NCBI GenBank assembly: GCA_016650445.1
Contig: JAENVS010000021.1
Location: forward strand, 1-64,000
Reading direction: 5' to 3'
Length of the DNA stretch: 64,000 nucleotides
Origin: Frankiaceae bacterium
GTDB taxonomy: Bacteria > Actinomycetota > Actinomycetes > Mycobacteriales > SCTD01
Shown: in pieces, positions 1-8,936 of the stretch
Numbering within the stretch: position 1 is the stretch's first letter
How the letters are laid out: each line of letters opens with the position of its first letter
Program-made: the position numbers and the translations under genes
The notes under the pieces: generated by a model
What the model was told of the DNA's origin: nothing
The model's input: the letters and a program-made list of their open reading frames with translations, nothing else
Database searches by the model: none

Positions 1-160
1 ACGCCGGGACGGGCCGGCACCGGGTAGGTGCCGGCCGGCTCGACGGTGCGTGAGCGGCGCGCCGGTCGCCTGCAGCAGCACCGCCCACACATCCCCCGCC
101 GAGCGCAGCAGCCCGAAGCAGCGCTCGCGCTGCCCGCTGCTACCCCCACCTCCACCCGGG
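1..160 (-). pseudogene. Possible TnpB/IS605-type transposase remnant
   Basis: On the minus strand at about 132-70 the reading frame encodes GQRERCFGLLRSAGDVWAV. I recall the LLRSAGDVWA signature from the N-terminal part of actinobacterial IS200/IS605 OrfB (TnpB-like) proteins. The frame has no ATG or GTG start: it opens after a TGA at 222-220. The residues that follow (LLQATGAPLTHRR) do not continue the family pattern, so this would be a decayed fragment or the broken 5' end of a gene lying beyond the left edge. The identification rests on remembered similarity over about 15 residues only and may be chance. Confidence 0.25.
12..36. terminator. Perfect 10-bp hairpin near left edge
   Basis: GGCCGGCACC (12-21) pairs perfectly with GGTGCCGGCC (27-36) around the 5-base loop GGGTA. 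There is no T tract on either side, so it is terminator-like in shape only. What it would terminate lies outside the window. Confidence 0.35.
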
Positions 161-281
161 CAGTGCGATGCACCACAGCAGGTCCGGACGCAGCTCGGCG
201 GCGAGGCATGTCGGCATCCTCACCACCAGCACCGGCAAAACACCGCAACGATCCACAGGGCAAACGTTGCCGGACGCGGCA

Positions 282-1823
282 CTAGCTCGCGCGGCGAGGA
301 GCGGCGCGCCCCGGGGCGGGCGTCGCTGGGGGGCGGGCGGGCCGGGCGCCGCGACCGCCGGAGCCGCCGGAGGAGGAGGCGGGCCGATAGGACCGACCGC
401 TCGACGAGCCCTGCGGCCGACGACTGCCGTTGCCGGACGGGGCGGCGTACTGCGGCGGGGCCTGGACGACGATGGGCTCGCCGGACTCGGCGATCTCACG
501 GACGGCCGGGTGACCGGGGGTGACGGTCTGCGCGTTGGTGTCGATGCCGGCGCGCTCGCGCATCTTCTGGTGCTCGCGGACCTGGTCCGACAGCAGCAGC
601 GACAGCACGGTGCCACTCGCGCCGGCGCGCGCGGTGCGGCCGGAGCGGTGCAGGTAGTCCTTGTGGTCGGCCGGCGGGTCGTAGTGGACGACGAGGTCGA
701 CGTCGTCGACGTGGATGCCACGAGCGGCGACATCGGTGGCCACGAGCACTCGCGCCGAACCGCGCGTGAAAGCGTCGAGCGCCTTCTTGCGGGCGTTCTG
801 CGTGAGGTTGCCGTGGATCGCACCGGCCTCGACGCCGGTACGGCGCAGCTGCACCGCGAGGCGGTCGGCACCGTGCTTGGTGCGCACGAAGATCAGGGTG
901 CGGCCCGGGCGAGCGGCGATCTCCGCAGCGATGTCGACCTTGCTCGCATGCGAGACGGCGAACACGCGGTGGTCCATCAGCTCGACGTGCGAGGTGTCCG
1001 AGGCGACCGCGTGCATCGCCGGGTCGGTCAGGAACTGATGCACCAGCTTGTCGACACCGCGGTCGAGGGTGGCGGAGAACAGCAGCCGCTGACCGTCGGC
1101 AGGCGTCATGCCGAGCAGCGCGGTGACGACCGGCAGGAAGCCGAGGTCGGCCATGTGATCCGCTTCGTCGAGGACGGCGACCTGGACCTCGGCGAGCGAG
1201 CACTCGCCCTGCTCGATGAGGTCCTGCAGACGGCCCGGCGTCGCGACGACGATGTCGACGGCGCGGCGCAGCTGGTCGATCTGCCGACCCATGGAGGCGC
1301 CGCCGTAGACGGCGCACAGCTTGACGTCGAGACCCTGCGCGAGCGGCTGCAGCGCGTCGTGCACCTGCTGCGCCAGCTCGCGCGTCGGGACGAGCACGAG
1401 GCCGCGGGGGCGGCCGCCGCGCCGCTGGCCGCCGGCGAGCCGGGCCAGCAGCGGGAGCCCGAAGGCGAGGGTCTTGCCGGAGCCGGTCTGCGCCCGCCCG
1501 AGGACGTCGCGGCCGGCCATGGCGTCGGGGATGCTGCGGGTCTGGATGGCGAACGGCGCGGTCATGCCGCGTCGCTCGAGAGCCGTGACGAGCTTCTGCG
1601 GCAGACCGATCGACGCGAACGTCGCGTCGGTCTGCGGGTCGGCGGCGGCGATCTCGGCGGCGGCGTCGAGCGCGACCTCGAGGTCGGACTTCACCGGTGC
1701 CGGCGGCGTCGCACGCGGCTGCTTGCGCGACTGCGTCGACGGCTTGCCGCGACGCGGCTGCGAGCCGCCTCGTGAGGAGGACGAGCGGGGGCTGCTTTGC
1801 GCAGCCCGATGAGACGTGGGCAT
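282..1823 (-). CDS. DEAD-box ATP-dependent RNA helicase
   Basis: ATP-driven RNA unwinding or remodelling enzyme, cytoplasmic, probably acting in ribosome assembly or mRNA turnover. All core motifs are present in order: Q motif (PFAIQTRSIPD), motif I AQTGSGKT, Ia PTRELAQ, Ib TPGRLQDL, II DEAD, III SAT, V ATDVAARGI and VI HRSGRTARAG. The C-terminal tail of about 100 residues is Gly/Ser/Arg-rich (SSGGSGGRGARPARPP), as in RhlE/DeaD-like actinobacterial helicases that bind RNA through basic tails. The N-terminal 50 residues are also basic and low-complexity. I chose the ATG at 1823 (MPTSHRAAQ) because GGAG lies 10 bases upstream; the frame is open further up but has no such site. Product 513 aa. 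The exact subfamily is not clear. Confidence 0.9.
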   Translation of the reverse strand: MPTSHRAAQSSPRSSSSRGGSQPRRGKPSTQSRKQPRATPPAPVKSDLEVALDAAAEIAAADPQTDATFASIGLPQKLVTALERRGMTAPFAIQTRSIPDAMAGRDVLGRAQTGSGKTLAFGLPLLARLAGGQRRGGRPRGLVLVPTRELAQQVHDALQPLAQGLDVKLCAVYGGASMGRQIDQLRRAVDIVVATPGRLQDLIEQGECSLAEVQVAVLDEADHMADLGFLPVVTALLGMTPADGQRLLFSATLDRGVDKLVHQFLTDPAMHAVASDTSHVELMDHRVFAVSHASKVDIAAEIAARPGRTLIFVRTKHGADRLAVQLRRTGVEAGAIHGNLTQNARKKALDAFTRGSARVLVATDVAARGIHVDDVDLVVHYDPPADHKDYLHRSGRTARAGASGTVLSLLLSDQVREHQKMRERAGIDTNAQTVTPGHPAVREIAESGEPIVVQAPPQYAAPSGNGSRRPQGSSSGRSYRPASSSGGSGGRGARPARPPATPAPGRAAPRRAS

Positions 1824-2100
1824 GAGGGTGGTGCTCCGTTGCTGTGGATCCGGGGCCGCGTACGTGAGCTGCGGCGCGGACCGGTCCGGTCGGCCACGCG
1901 TACGTGGGACCGGGGAACGAAGCACGACACACCAGCGACCGTGCGGACGGCTCGTCCGCAGGAGGTGGGACCCGCTCGATCAGCGGGGTCTTACAGGGAT
2001 GAACGTACAGGTCAGCGGCCGGATTCCCGTGTTCCACCTCTTGTCGGGTGCGTCACAGAGGAACACAGTTGTGGGGGAAACCCGCACCAGGAGGTCCGTC
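1824..2100. other. Divergent intergenic region with hairpin-forming 5' leader
   Basis: This region lies between the helicase (leftward) and a small membrane protein (rightward), so promoters for both should be here. GTGTTCC (2029-2035) pairs with GGAACAC (2060-2066), with CTCT/AGAG inside, giving a structured leader just upstream of the AGGAGG ribosome site at about 2090. A second imperfect hairpin lies around 1968-1992. No convincing -35/-10 pair was seen, and no protein is supported here. Confidence 0.3.
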
Positions 2101-2364
2101 ATGGAATCCACCGCTTCGCACCACATTGCGATCGACACCGACCACGCCCTGGCGATGGCGACGCTGGTCCTCGGCGCCGCCGCGCTGGTGCTGCTGGCCG
2201 TCTCGCACGAGGCGGCCGCCTGGACCGGCCTGGTCGTCGTGTTCCTCGGCGCCTGGTCGCAGCTCGTCTCGCGGACCCGTCCCGAGCGGTTCGAGAACAT
2301 CGCCGGGGCCGTCGCAGGCGCGGTCGCGCTCGCCGTCGGCTTGGCGCAGGGCGGGCTGCTCTAG
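2101..2364 (+). CDS. Small hypothetical membrane protein
   Basis: 87 aa, function unknown. After a polar N-terminus (MESTASHHIAIDTDH) come hydrophobic segments at about residues 18-34, 39-52 and 67-86 (LAMATLVLGAAALVLLAV, WTGLVVVFLGAW, IAGAVAGAVALAVGLAQGG), so two or three membrane spans are likely. The longer open frame starts at 1816, but the ATG at 2101 has a near-ideal ribosome site (AGGAGG, 6 bases upstream), which sets the start. It ends 10 bases before the DUF4870 gene and is probably co-transcribed with it. Resembles small actinobacterial envelope proteins, but I cannot name a family. Confidence 0.7.
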   Translation: MESTASHHIAIDTDHALAMATLVLGAAALVLLAVSHEAAAWTGLVVVFLGAWSQLVSRTRPERFENIAGAVAGAVALAVGLAQGGLL

Positions 2365-2374
2365 CCTGCTGGCC

Positions 2375-2767
2375 ATGACGACGCCGCCGGCGTGGAACCC
2401 GCCGCCGCCCGGTTGGGAGCAACCGCCGCCCCAGTGGGGAGCGCAGCCGCAGGCCGAGGACACGACCTGGGCGGTGCTGGCGCACCTGTCGTTCTTCGCG
2501 TTCGGGCTGATCGCCCCGCTGGTCATCTACCTGGTCAAGAAAGACGAGTCGGCGTTCACCCGGCACCACGCGGCCGAGGCCTTGAACTTCCACATCACCT
2601 TCACAATCGCCGCGATCGTCTCCGGGATCCTGATCCTCGTGCTGATAGGCGTCCTGCTGCTGGTCGTCATCTTCATCGCCGGTGCCGTCTACGCGATCCT
2701 CGCCGCGCTCGCCGCTGGTCGGCGTGAGCCGTACCGCTATCCCCTGACGCTCCGGTTCGTCAGCTAG
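2375..2767 (+). CDS. DUF4870 domain-containing membrane protein
   Basis: 130 aa. The N-terminal 30 residues are rich in Pro, Trp and Gln (PPAWNPPPPGWEQPPPQWG), a cytoplasmic low-complexity tail common in this family. The DUF4870 (Tic20-like) core follows: WAVLAHLSFFAFGLIAPLVIYL, the conserved KKDESAFTRHHAAEALNF stretch between spans, then long hydrophobic segments. Three membrane segments are likely. The role of the family is not established. The ATG at 2375 is the first start that gives the family N-terminus. It follows the 87-aa membrane protein by 10 bases and converges on hemW with a 9-base gap. Confidence 0.85.
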   Translation: MTTPPAWNPPPPGWEQPPPQWGAQPQAEDTTWAVLAHLSFFAFGLIAPLVIYLVKKDESAFTRHHAAEALNFHITFTIAAIVSGILILVLIGVLLLVVIFIAGAVYAILAALAAGRREPYRYPLTLRFVS

Positions 2768-2776
2768 TCACACCGC

Positions 2777-3958
2777 CTACTCGACGAGGTCGCGGACGAC
2801 GGCATCGGCGAGCAGCCGGCCCCGTGTGGTCAGCACCGCGCGCCCCTCGTCGACGGTCAGCAGACCGTCGCCGGCGTACTTCCTGACGGCATCGCGTCCC
2901 CGGTCGGTGAGCAGCAGAAGCGGTACGCCGGTGCGGAGCCGCACCTCGAGCAGGATGCGCTCGACCCGCCGCTCCTCGTCGGTCAGCAGCTCGCGTGCCG
3001 CACCCGGGGAGGACATCGCGTCAAGGCGGGCGGCGTACGTCGTGGGGTGCTTCACGTTCCACCAGCGCACGCCGCCGACGTGCGAGTGGGCACCCGGGCC
3101 GATCCCCCACCAGTCGCCACCGGTCCAGTAGCCCACGTTGTGTCGGCACGGCTCGCCCCAGTTGCTGACCTCGTACCAACCGAGGTGGGCGAGCCGCTCG
3201 TCCGCCATCAGGTACCGGTCAGCGAGCACGTCGTCGTCGGGAGCGGGCAGCTCACCGCGCGCCACCTGACGGCCCAGGCGCGTCCCGTCCTCGACGATGA
3301 GCGAGTACGCCGAGACGTGGGTCGGCTCGGCCTGCACTGCCGCGTCGAGACTGGCCACCCAGTCGTCGTCGGACTCTCCGGGGGTGCCGTAGATGAGGTC
3401 GAGCGAGACCTGCTCGAAGCCGGCAGCGCGCGCCTCCTGGACGGCGGCCTCCGGTCGGCCAGGGGTGTGCGTGCGGTCAAGCACGCGCAGGACGTGCGGC
3501 ACCGCGGACTGCATGCCGAACGAGATGCGGGTGAAGCCCTCGTCGCGGAGCCGTTTCACGGAGTCGGCATCCACGGAGTCGGGGTTGGCCTCCGTGGTGA
3601 CCTCCGCGTCCGGTGCGAGCCCGAACGCGGTGTCGATCGCGCGCAGGATCGCGCCGAGGTCCTCCGTCGGCAGGAGCGTCGGCGTACCGCCACCGACGAA
3701 GACCGTCTGGACAGGAGGCGCCGCATCGCCGAGAACGCGTCGCGCCAGCTCGATCTCGCGTACGGCCGTAGCGGCGAACGTCGCCTGCAGGCCGCCGAGA
3801 TCGGTGTACGTGTTGAAGTCGCAGTAGCCGCAGCGGGTGATGCAGAACGGAACGTGCACGTAGATGCCGAACGGCCGGCGGCCCAGCTCGGCCACCGCCC
3901 GCGCCGGGAGCTCGCCCGACGCCGGCACCGGTTCACCGTCCGGAAGCGCACTTGCCAT
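2777..3958 (-). CDS. hemW: Radical SAM haem chaperone HemW
   Basis: Coproporphyrinogen-oxidase-like radical SAM protein that binds haem and delivers it to respiratory enzymes such as cytochrome-type nitrate reductases; cytoplasmic, [4Fe-4S] and S-adenosylmethionine dependent. The cluster motif CITRCGYC gives C39, C43 and C46 (CxxxCxxC), which distinguishes HemW from true HemN. GGGTPTLL is the SAM-binding GGE-like region, and the C-terminal HemN-type domain (RVERILLEVRLRTGVPLLLL) follows. Product 393 aa, normal for HemW. Start taken at ATG 3958 (MASALPDGEP), since the upstream in-frame ATG at 4039 would run into the divergent phosphatase gene. A haem trafficking role fits the haem-b subunit NarI encoded 28 kb away, though no link is shown. 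Confidence 0.9.
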   Translation of the reverse strand: MASALPDGEPVPASGELPARAVAELGRRPFGIYVHVPFCITRCGYCDFNTYTDLGGLQATFAATAVREIELARRVLGDAAPPVQTVFVGGGTPTLLPTEDLGAILRAIDTAFGLAPDAEVTTEANPDSVDADSVKRLRDEGFTRISFGMQSAVPHVLRVLDRTHTPGRPEAAVQEARAAGFEQVSLDLIYGTPGESDDDWVASLDAAVQAEPTHVSAYSLIVEDGTRLGRQVARGELPAPDDDVLADRYLMADERLAHLGWYEVSNWGEPCRHNVGYWTGGDWWGIGPGAHSHVGGVRWWNVKHPTTYAARLDAMSSPGAARELLTDEERRVERILLEVRLRTGVPLLLLTDRGRDAVRKYAGDGLLTVDEGRAVLTTRGRLLADAVVRDLVE

Positions 3959-3998
3959 ACCCCCAGTGTCGGTGCTCCCCCGGCTAGCGTCGCTCCTC

Positions 3999-4598
3999 AT
4001 GGAGATCGTCCTTGTCCGGCACGCGCTTCCCATGCGCATCGACGCGACGCCAGACGGGACACCGGCAGACCCCGGGCTCGCCGACCGGGGCGTCGAGCAG
4101 GCGGAGAGGGTCGCAGCCGCACTCGGGCACGACCGGGTCGAGGCGCTCTACACGTCGCCCTCGAGGCGTGCGGTCGAGACGGCGGCGCCCCTCGCTGCCG
4201 CGCTCGGTCTGGAGCCCGTCCTTGAGCCGGGGATCGCCGAGTTCGACGCCGCCGACCCGTCGTACGTGCCGGTCGAGGAGTTGCGCGCGAGCGGCGACCC
4301 GCGCTGGCTGCGGCTCGTGGCGGGCGACCTCTACTCCGACTCGATCGACCCGCACGTCTTCAAGACCCGCGTTGTCGAAGCGGTCGAGCGCATCGCCGCG
4401 CAGCACCGTGGCGGCCGGGCAGTCCTGGTCAGCCACTCCGGCAGCATCAACGCCTACGCCGGTCACGTCCTCGGCGAGGAGCGGGCGATCTGGTTCGCGC
4501 CGGCGTACTGCTCTGTCAGCCGGATCGCCATCTCACGCAACGGACGCAAGGGCATCGTGAGCCTCAACGAGACCCAGCACGTGCGCGACCTCCTCTAA
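3999..4598 (+). CDS. Histidine phosphatase family protein
   Basis: 199 aa phosphoglycerate-mutase-like phosphatase of unknown substrate. The N-terminal strand and catalytic loop MEIVLVRHALP carry R7 and H8 (RHA instead of the common RHG). A second conserved His sits in LVSHSGSINAYAGHVLG near residue 146. The upstream extension of the frame to 3864 overlaps hemW on the other strand, so the ATG at 3999 is preferred; it begins exactly at the family's first beta strand. The stop codon overlaps that of the convergent S9 peptidase by 3 bases (CTAA). Confidence 0.85.
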   Translation: MEIVLVRHALPMRIDATPDGTPADPGLADRGVEQAERVAAALGHDRVEALYTSPSRRAVETAAPLAAALGLEPVLEPGIAEFDAADPSYVPVEELRASGDPRWLRLVAGDLYSDSIDPHVFKTRVVEAVERIAAQHRGGRAVLVSHSGSINAYAGHVLGEERAIWFAPAYCSVSRIAISRNGRKGIVSLNETQHVRDLL

Positions 4599-6598
4599 CG
4601 AAGCAGCTCGTCGACAACCTCGGGCTCGCCATGGACGTGGGTGGCGAGGAACGACAGCGCCGTGCGGTACCAGAGGGCGGCGTGCTGCGGCGTCAGGATC
4701 CAGTGGTTCTCGTCGGGGAAGTAGAGGAACCGGTGCGGTGACGCGTCCGGGTCGCTGACCCGAGCGTTGAGGTCCCACCACAGCCGCAGTGCCTCCCCGA
4801 TCGGCACGCGGTAGTCCTTGTCGCCGTGGATCACCAGCATCGGCGTCGTGATCCGGTCGACGTGCGCGCTCGGGTTGTTGCTGCTCGTCATCTCGGGAGT
4901 CATCTCGCGACTCCAGTAGTACGACGAGTCGGTGGTCGGGCCGAACTGGTCGAGGTCCCAGAGGCTCGCGTGCGTCACGATGGCGCGGAAGCGGTCGGTG
5001 TGCCCCGCGACCCAGTTGGCCATGTAGCCGCCGAACGAACCGCCCATGGCGGCAGTGCGGCTCGCATTGAGGTCATCGCGCTCAAGGGCCGCGTCGGTGA
5101 GCCGCATCAGGTCGTCGTACGGCTCGGCGCCCCATCTCCCCCAGCCGCGGCGGACCATGTCGAGTCCGTAGCCGGTGGACAGCGCCGGGTCCGGGAGCAG
5201 CACCGCGTAGCCCTGTGCCGCCATGAGCCAGGGGTTCCACCGCCACGACCACGAGTTCCATGACCCGATCGGCCCGCCGTGGATCCACAACAGCAAAGGA
5301 ACCGGCCGGTCCCCCTCCGGCAGCACCAGCCACGACCGCAACGCCGTGCCGTCAGCGGCAGTGGTCGTGACCTCGGTCAGCGTCCCCGGCAGCGCCAGCT
5401 CGTCGACCGGACCCTGCAGCAGCACGGGCTCCTGGTCGGGCGTCATCGTGTCGAGCCGGACCGGGGCGGGCGCGGCATCGATCGCGGCGCGGAGCGCGTA
5501 GACGTGGCGTCCGTCCGGGCTGACGCGCAGGTCGCTGTAGGCCCCGTGGTCACCGGTGAGTCGCATCACCGCGCCGCTCTCGACGTCGATGCGGAAGACC
5601 GGGCTGCGCCCGTTCTCGTCTGCGGTGACCAGAAGGGCCGACGCGTCCGGCGTCCAGCGCCGCTCGCCGGCCCAGCGGTCCCAGTCGGGGGCCACGTCGC
5701 GCGGCTCGCCGCCGTCGACCGGTACGACGACGAGCCGGGCGTCCTCGGGCTCGGCCGGCGTGCTGCGCGTCGACCTCGTGCAGGCGACGAGACTGCCGTC
5801 GGGCGACAGCACCGGCGAGGAGTACTCGTGCTCGGCGTCCGCCAGCAGCTCGTTCCGCTGCCCGGCACGCAGCAGCACGAGGGCGGCGCGGTGCTCGCCA
5901 CCGGGCTCCGGCACCCGCCAGGTCGTGACGACGGTCGAGCCATTCGCCGAGACGTCGTACTCGGCGTGGTCCAGCGCGCGGGCCGGGGACGGCGTGAGCT
6001 CCTGCCAGGTGACCCGGTCGTCCGCGTCGACCGACCCGCTGAGCAGCCTCGGCTGGTCGGGGCCGAGGTCGTGGTCCCAGTGGCGGATGGGGTAGCCGCG
6101 GTGCAGGATCGCGCTGACCTTCTTGTCCTTGCGCGCCTTCCGTCGCTGCTCGTCCTCGTCGCCGTCGGCCGCTCCCGGCAGGGTCGGGCTGGACACGACG
6201 ACCGTGCCCGAGTCGCGGGCGACGACGATGCCGTTGATGCCGCCGGCTCGGGTCGCGGCCACGCGCGCCTCACCGCCCGAGGCCGGGAGCACCCACAGCG
6301 CGCTCGGTACGTCGTCCTTGCTCTCCTCTTTCGCGTCCGGGTCCGGCCGCTCGGAGGTGAACAGCACGGAGCCGTCCGGCAGGAACTCCGGGGACGTCTC
6401 GCCCTTCCGGCTCCGCGTCAGCCGCACGGCCGGCGTCGCACCGGTCGGGTCCACCTGCCACAGGGCCGTCGTCCAGCGCACGCCCTCCGGATCCAGCGTC
6501 GCGACGGTCGTGACGAGTCTGGTGCCATCCGGGCTCAGGGCAAGTCCGGAGACCCGGGGCAACGCCAGGTAGGCATCGAGGTCGGAGAACGGTGTCAC
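4595..6598 (-). CDS. S9 family peptidase (prolyl oligopeptidase/acylaminoacyl peptidase type)
   Basis: 667 aa serine peptidase that cleaves short peptides. The N-terminal 400 residues form a WD40/TolB-like beta-propeller (repeated SPDG strands: LALSPDGTRLV, SPVLSPDGSLV, DLRVSPDGRHV) that gates the active site. The C-terminal alpha/beta-hydrolase domain carries the nucleophile in MGGSFGGYMAN (S521), Asp in HGDKDYRVP (about D595) and His in DENHWI (H632). No signal peptide, so probably cytoplasmic. Its start ATG (6598-6596) overlaps the stop of the upstream 137-aa gene as ATGA, indicating translational coupling. Confidence 0.92.
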   Translation of the reverse strand: MTPFSDLDAYLALPRVSGLALSPDGTRLVTTVATLDPEGVRWTTALWQVDPTGATPAVRLTRSRKGETSPEFLPDGSVLFTSERPDPDAKEESKDDVPSALWVLPASGGEARVAATRAGGINGIVVARDSGTVVVSSPTLPGAADGDEDEQRRKARKDKKVSAILHRGYPIRHWDHDLGPDQPRLLSGSVDADDRVTWQELTPSPARALDHAEYDVSANGSTVVTTWRVPEPGGEHRAALVLLRAGQRNELLADAEHEYSSPVLSPDGSLVACTRSTRSTPAEPEDARLVVVPVDGGEPRDVAPDWDRWAGERRWTPDASALLVTADENGRSPVFRIDVESGAVMRLTGDHGAYSDLRVSPDGRHVYALRAAIDAAPAPVRLDTMTPDQEPVLLQGPVDELALPGTLTEVTTTAADGTALRSWLVLPEGDRPVPLLLWIHGGPIGSWNSWSWRWNPWLMAAQGYAVLLPDPALSTGYGLDMVRRGWGRWGAEPYDDLMRLTDAALERDDLNASRTAAMGGSFGGYMANWVAGHTDRFRAIVTHASLWDLDQFGPTTDSSYYWSREMTPEMTSSNNPSAHVDRITTPMLVIHGDKDYRVPIGEALRLWWDLNARVSDPDASPHRFLYFPDENHWILTPQHAALWYRTALSFLATHVHGEPEVVDELLR

Positions 6599-7008
6599 GC
6601 CGTGAAGATCCGGCTCTCCGCATCGATGCCGAACGGCTCTCCGAGAACCGGGCCGTCGTCGTACGGCACCACGATCGTGACGGCCTGGCGGTCGGGGGCC
6701 TCGAGCTCGACCCGGATCGCGTCCTGGTCGCCCGTGTCGGACGCGAGGGTGACGTCGGTGCAGAGCGCGGCGGCCCGGATCGTGCCGCGACCGTCGCGCA
6801 GCGCGTCGAGAAGCAGCTCGACGACGTCCTCCGCGTCGGGTTGCTCGGTGCCCGGGTCGACGGCGGGCGAGACCAGCTCCCCTGCGTGCGTCAACGCGAC
6901 GGCGAACGGGTAGAACTCGCCGTCCGCCGAGAGCAACGAGCTCGCGGCCTCGATGGCGGCGCTGAGCAGCGTGTCCAGGTCACCGGGGTCTTCGACGGTC
7001 TCGGTCAT
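6595..7008 (-). CDS. Hypothetical protein coupled to S9 peptidase
   Basis: 137 aa, acidic, no signal peptide or membrane segment. The N-terminal half is helical (LDTLLSAAIEAASSLLSADGEFYPFAVAL), followed by alternating strand-like segments (TIRAAALCTDVTLASD, AIRVELEAPDRQAVTIVVPY). The GEFYPFAVAL and VVPYDD phrases resemble small actinobacterial proteins that I cannot name. The stop overlaps the S9 peptidase start by 4 bases (ATGA), so the two are made together. It could be a partner or chaperone-like accessory of the peptidase, but that is only an inference from position. Starts 28 bases downstream of lepA's stop on the same strand, so it may belong to a lepA operon. Confidence 0.75.
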   Translation of the reverse strand: MTETVEDPGDLDTLLSAAIEAASSLLSADGEFYPFAVALTHAGELVSPAVDPGTEQPDAEDVVELLLDALRDGRGTIRAAALCTDVTLASDTGDQDAIRVELEAPDRQAVTIVVPYDDGPVLGEPFGIDAESRIFTA

Positions 7009-7036
7009 GCGCCCATCCTGCCTTGAGCGACGGCCG

Positions 7037-8887
7037 CTACTTCTTCGCGGTCTCCTCGCCGGTCGACAGCGCAGCGATGAAGGCCTCCTGCGGGACCTCG
7101 ACGCGCCCCACCATCTTCATCCGCTTCTTGCCCTCCTTCTGCTTCTCGAGCAGCTTGCGCTTGCGGGTGATGTCACCGCCGTAGCACTTGGCGAGGACGT
7201 CCTTGCGGATCGCGCGGATGTTCTCGCGGGCGATCACGCGCGCGCCGATGGCGGCCTGGATCGGCACCTCGAAGTTCTGCCGCGGGATCAACCCGCGCAG
7301 CTTCGTGGTCATGTTGGTGCCGTAGGCGAAGGCCTTGTCCTTGTGCACGATCGCGCTGAACGCGTCGACAGGCTCGCCCTGCAGGAGGATGTCGACCTTG
7401 ACCAGGTCGGCGACCTGCTCGCCGGACACGTCGTAGTCGAGGCTCGCGTAGCCCTTGGTGCGCGACTTCAGCTGGTCGAAGAAGTCGAAGATGATCTCGC
7501 CCATCGGCAGCGTGTAGCGCAGCTCGACGCGGTCCTCGGACAGGTAGTCCATCCCCTGCATGATCCCGCGCCGGGCCTGGCACAGCTCCATCACGGTGCC
7601 GACGTACTCGCTCGGCAGCAGCACCATCGCCTTTGCCACCGGCTCGCGGACCTCGTGGATCTTCCCGGTGTTGGGCCAGTCGCTCGGGTTGGTGACGACG
7701 AGCTCCTCGCCGGACTCCAGCACGACCTTGTAGACGACGTTGGGGGCGGTGCTGATGAGCGCGAGCCCGGCCTCGCGCTCCAGTCGCTCGCGCACGATCT
7801 CGAGGTGCAGCAGGCCGAGGAAGCCCACCCGGAACCCGAATCCGAGGGCGGCGGAGGTCTCCGGCTCGTAGACCAGCGCGGCGTCGTTGAGCCGGAGCTT
7901 GTCGAGGGCGTCGCGCAGGGCGGGGTAGTCGCTGCCGTCGAGGGGATACAGGCCGGAGAAGACCATCGGCTTCGGGTCGCGGTAGCCGCCGAGCGACTCC
8001 TTCGCGCTGTTGCGGACGGTGGTGAGGGTGTCACCGACGCGGGCCTGCCGGACGTTCTTGACGCCCGGGATGACGTAGCCGACCTCGCCGGCAGACAGCG
8101 ACTCCGTCGGCATCATCTCGGGCGACACCACACCGACCTCGAGGATCTCGTGGGCGTTCTTCGTCGACATCATCAGGCCGCGGTCCTTGGTCGACAGCTG
8201 ACCGTCGAACACCCGCACGTAGGTGATGACACCGCGGTAGGAGTCGTAGACCGAGTCGAAGATCATGGCCCGCGCCGGGTCGTTGACGGACCCGGTCGGG
8301 GCCGGGATGTCGCGGACGATCGCGTTGAGGACGTCGGCCACACCCTCGCCCGTCTTCGCGCTGATGCGCAGGACGTCATCCGCCTCGCAGCCGATGATGT
8401 GCGCGATCTCGGCGGCGTACTTGTCCGGCTGCGCGGCCGGTAGGTCGATCTTGTTCAGCACCGGGATGATGTGCAGGTCGTTCTCGAGCGCGAGGTAGAG
8501 GTTGGCGAGGGTCTGCGCCTCGATGCCCTGAGCGGCATCCACGAGCAGCAAGGTCCCCTCGCACGCCGCGAGGCTGCGGCTGACCTCGTAGGTGAAGTCG
8601 ACGTGGCCCGGGGTGTCGATCATGTGCAGGACGTAGTCCTTGCCGTCGTCCGCGGTCCACGGGAGCCGGACGTTCTGCGCCTTGATGGTGATGCCGCGCT
8701 CGCGCTCGATGTCCATCTTGTCGAGGTACTGCGCCCGCATCTGCCGTGCGTCGACGACGCCGGTCAGCTGCAGCATGCGGTCGGCCAGCGTCGACTTGCC
8801 ATGGTCGATGTGGGCGATGATGCAGAAGTTCCGGATGATCGCCGGATCAGTCAGCTGGTGGGCGGTGGGCACGTTCCATTCTCGCAC
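7037..8887 (-). CDS. lepA: Translation elongation factor 4 (LepA)
   Basis: Ribosome-bound GTPase that back-translocates or remodels stalled ribosomes and helps initiation and assembly. GTPase motifs are complete: G1 [10 protein letters not shown]2 region RGITIKAQ, G3 DTPGHVDF, G4 NKIDLP. EF-G-like domains II, III and V and the LepA-specific C-terminal domain follow ([41 protein letters not shown]). Product 616 aa, the family size. The start is either GTG 8887 (MREWNVPT) or GTG 8872 ([10 protein letters not shown]); the ribosome site is poor for both, and the second gives the more usual N-terminus. Divergent from the phosphotransferase gene. Confidence 0.97.
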   Translation of the reverse strand: MREWNVPTAHQLTDPAIIRNFCIIAHIDHGKSTLADRMLQLTGVVDARQMRAQYLDKMDIERERGITIKAQNVRLPWTADDGKDYVLHMIDTPGHVDFTYEVSRSLAACEGTLLLVDAAQGIEAQTLANLYLALENDLHIIPVLNKIDLPAAQPDKYAAEIAHIIGCEADDVLRISAKTGEGVADVLNAIVRDIPAPTGSVNDPARAMIFDSVYDSYRGVITYVRVFDGQLSTKDRGLMMSTKNAHEILEVGVVSPEMMPTESLSAGEVGYVIPGVKNVRQARVGDTLTTVRNSAKESLGGYRDPKPMVFSGLYPLDGSDYPALRDALDKLRLNDAALVYEPETSAALGFGFRVGFLGLLHLEIVRERLEREAGLALISTAPNVVYKVVLESGEELVVTNPSDWPNTGKIHEVREPVAKAMVLLPSEYVGTVMELCQARRGIMQGMDYLSEDRVELRYTLPMGEIIFDFFDQLKSRTKGYASLDYDVSGEQVADLVKVDILLQGEPVDAFSAIVHKDKAFAYGTNMTTKLRGLIPRQNFEVPIQAAIGARVIARENIRAIRKDVLAKCYGGDITRKRKLLEKQKEGKKRMKMVGRVEVPQEAFIAALSTGEETAKK

Positions 8888-8936
8888 TCCGGCGGGTCCG
8901 GCTTATCCCGTTGCTGATGCCTGGCACGGTGGATGC

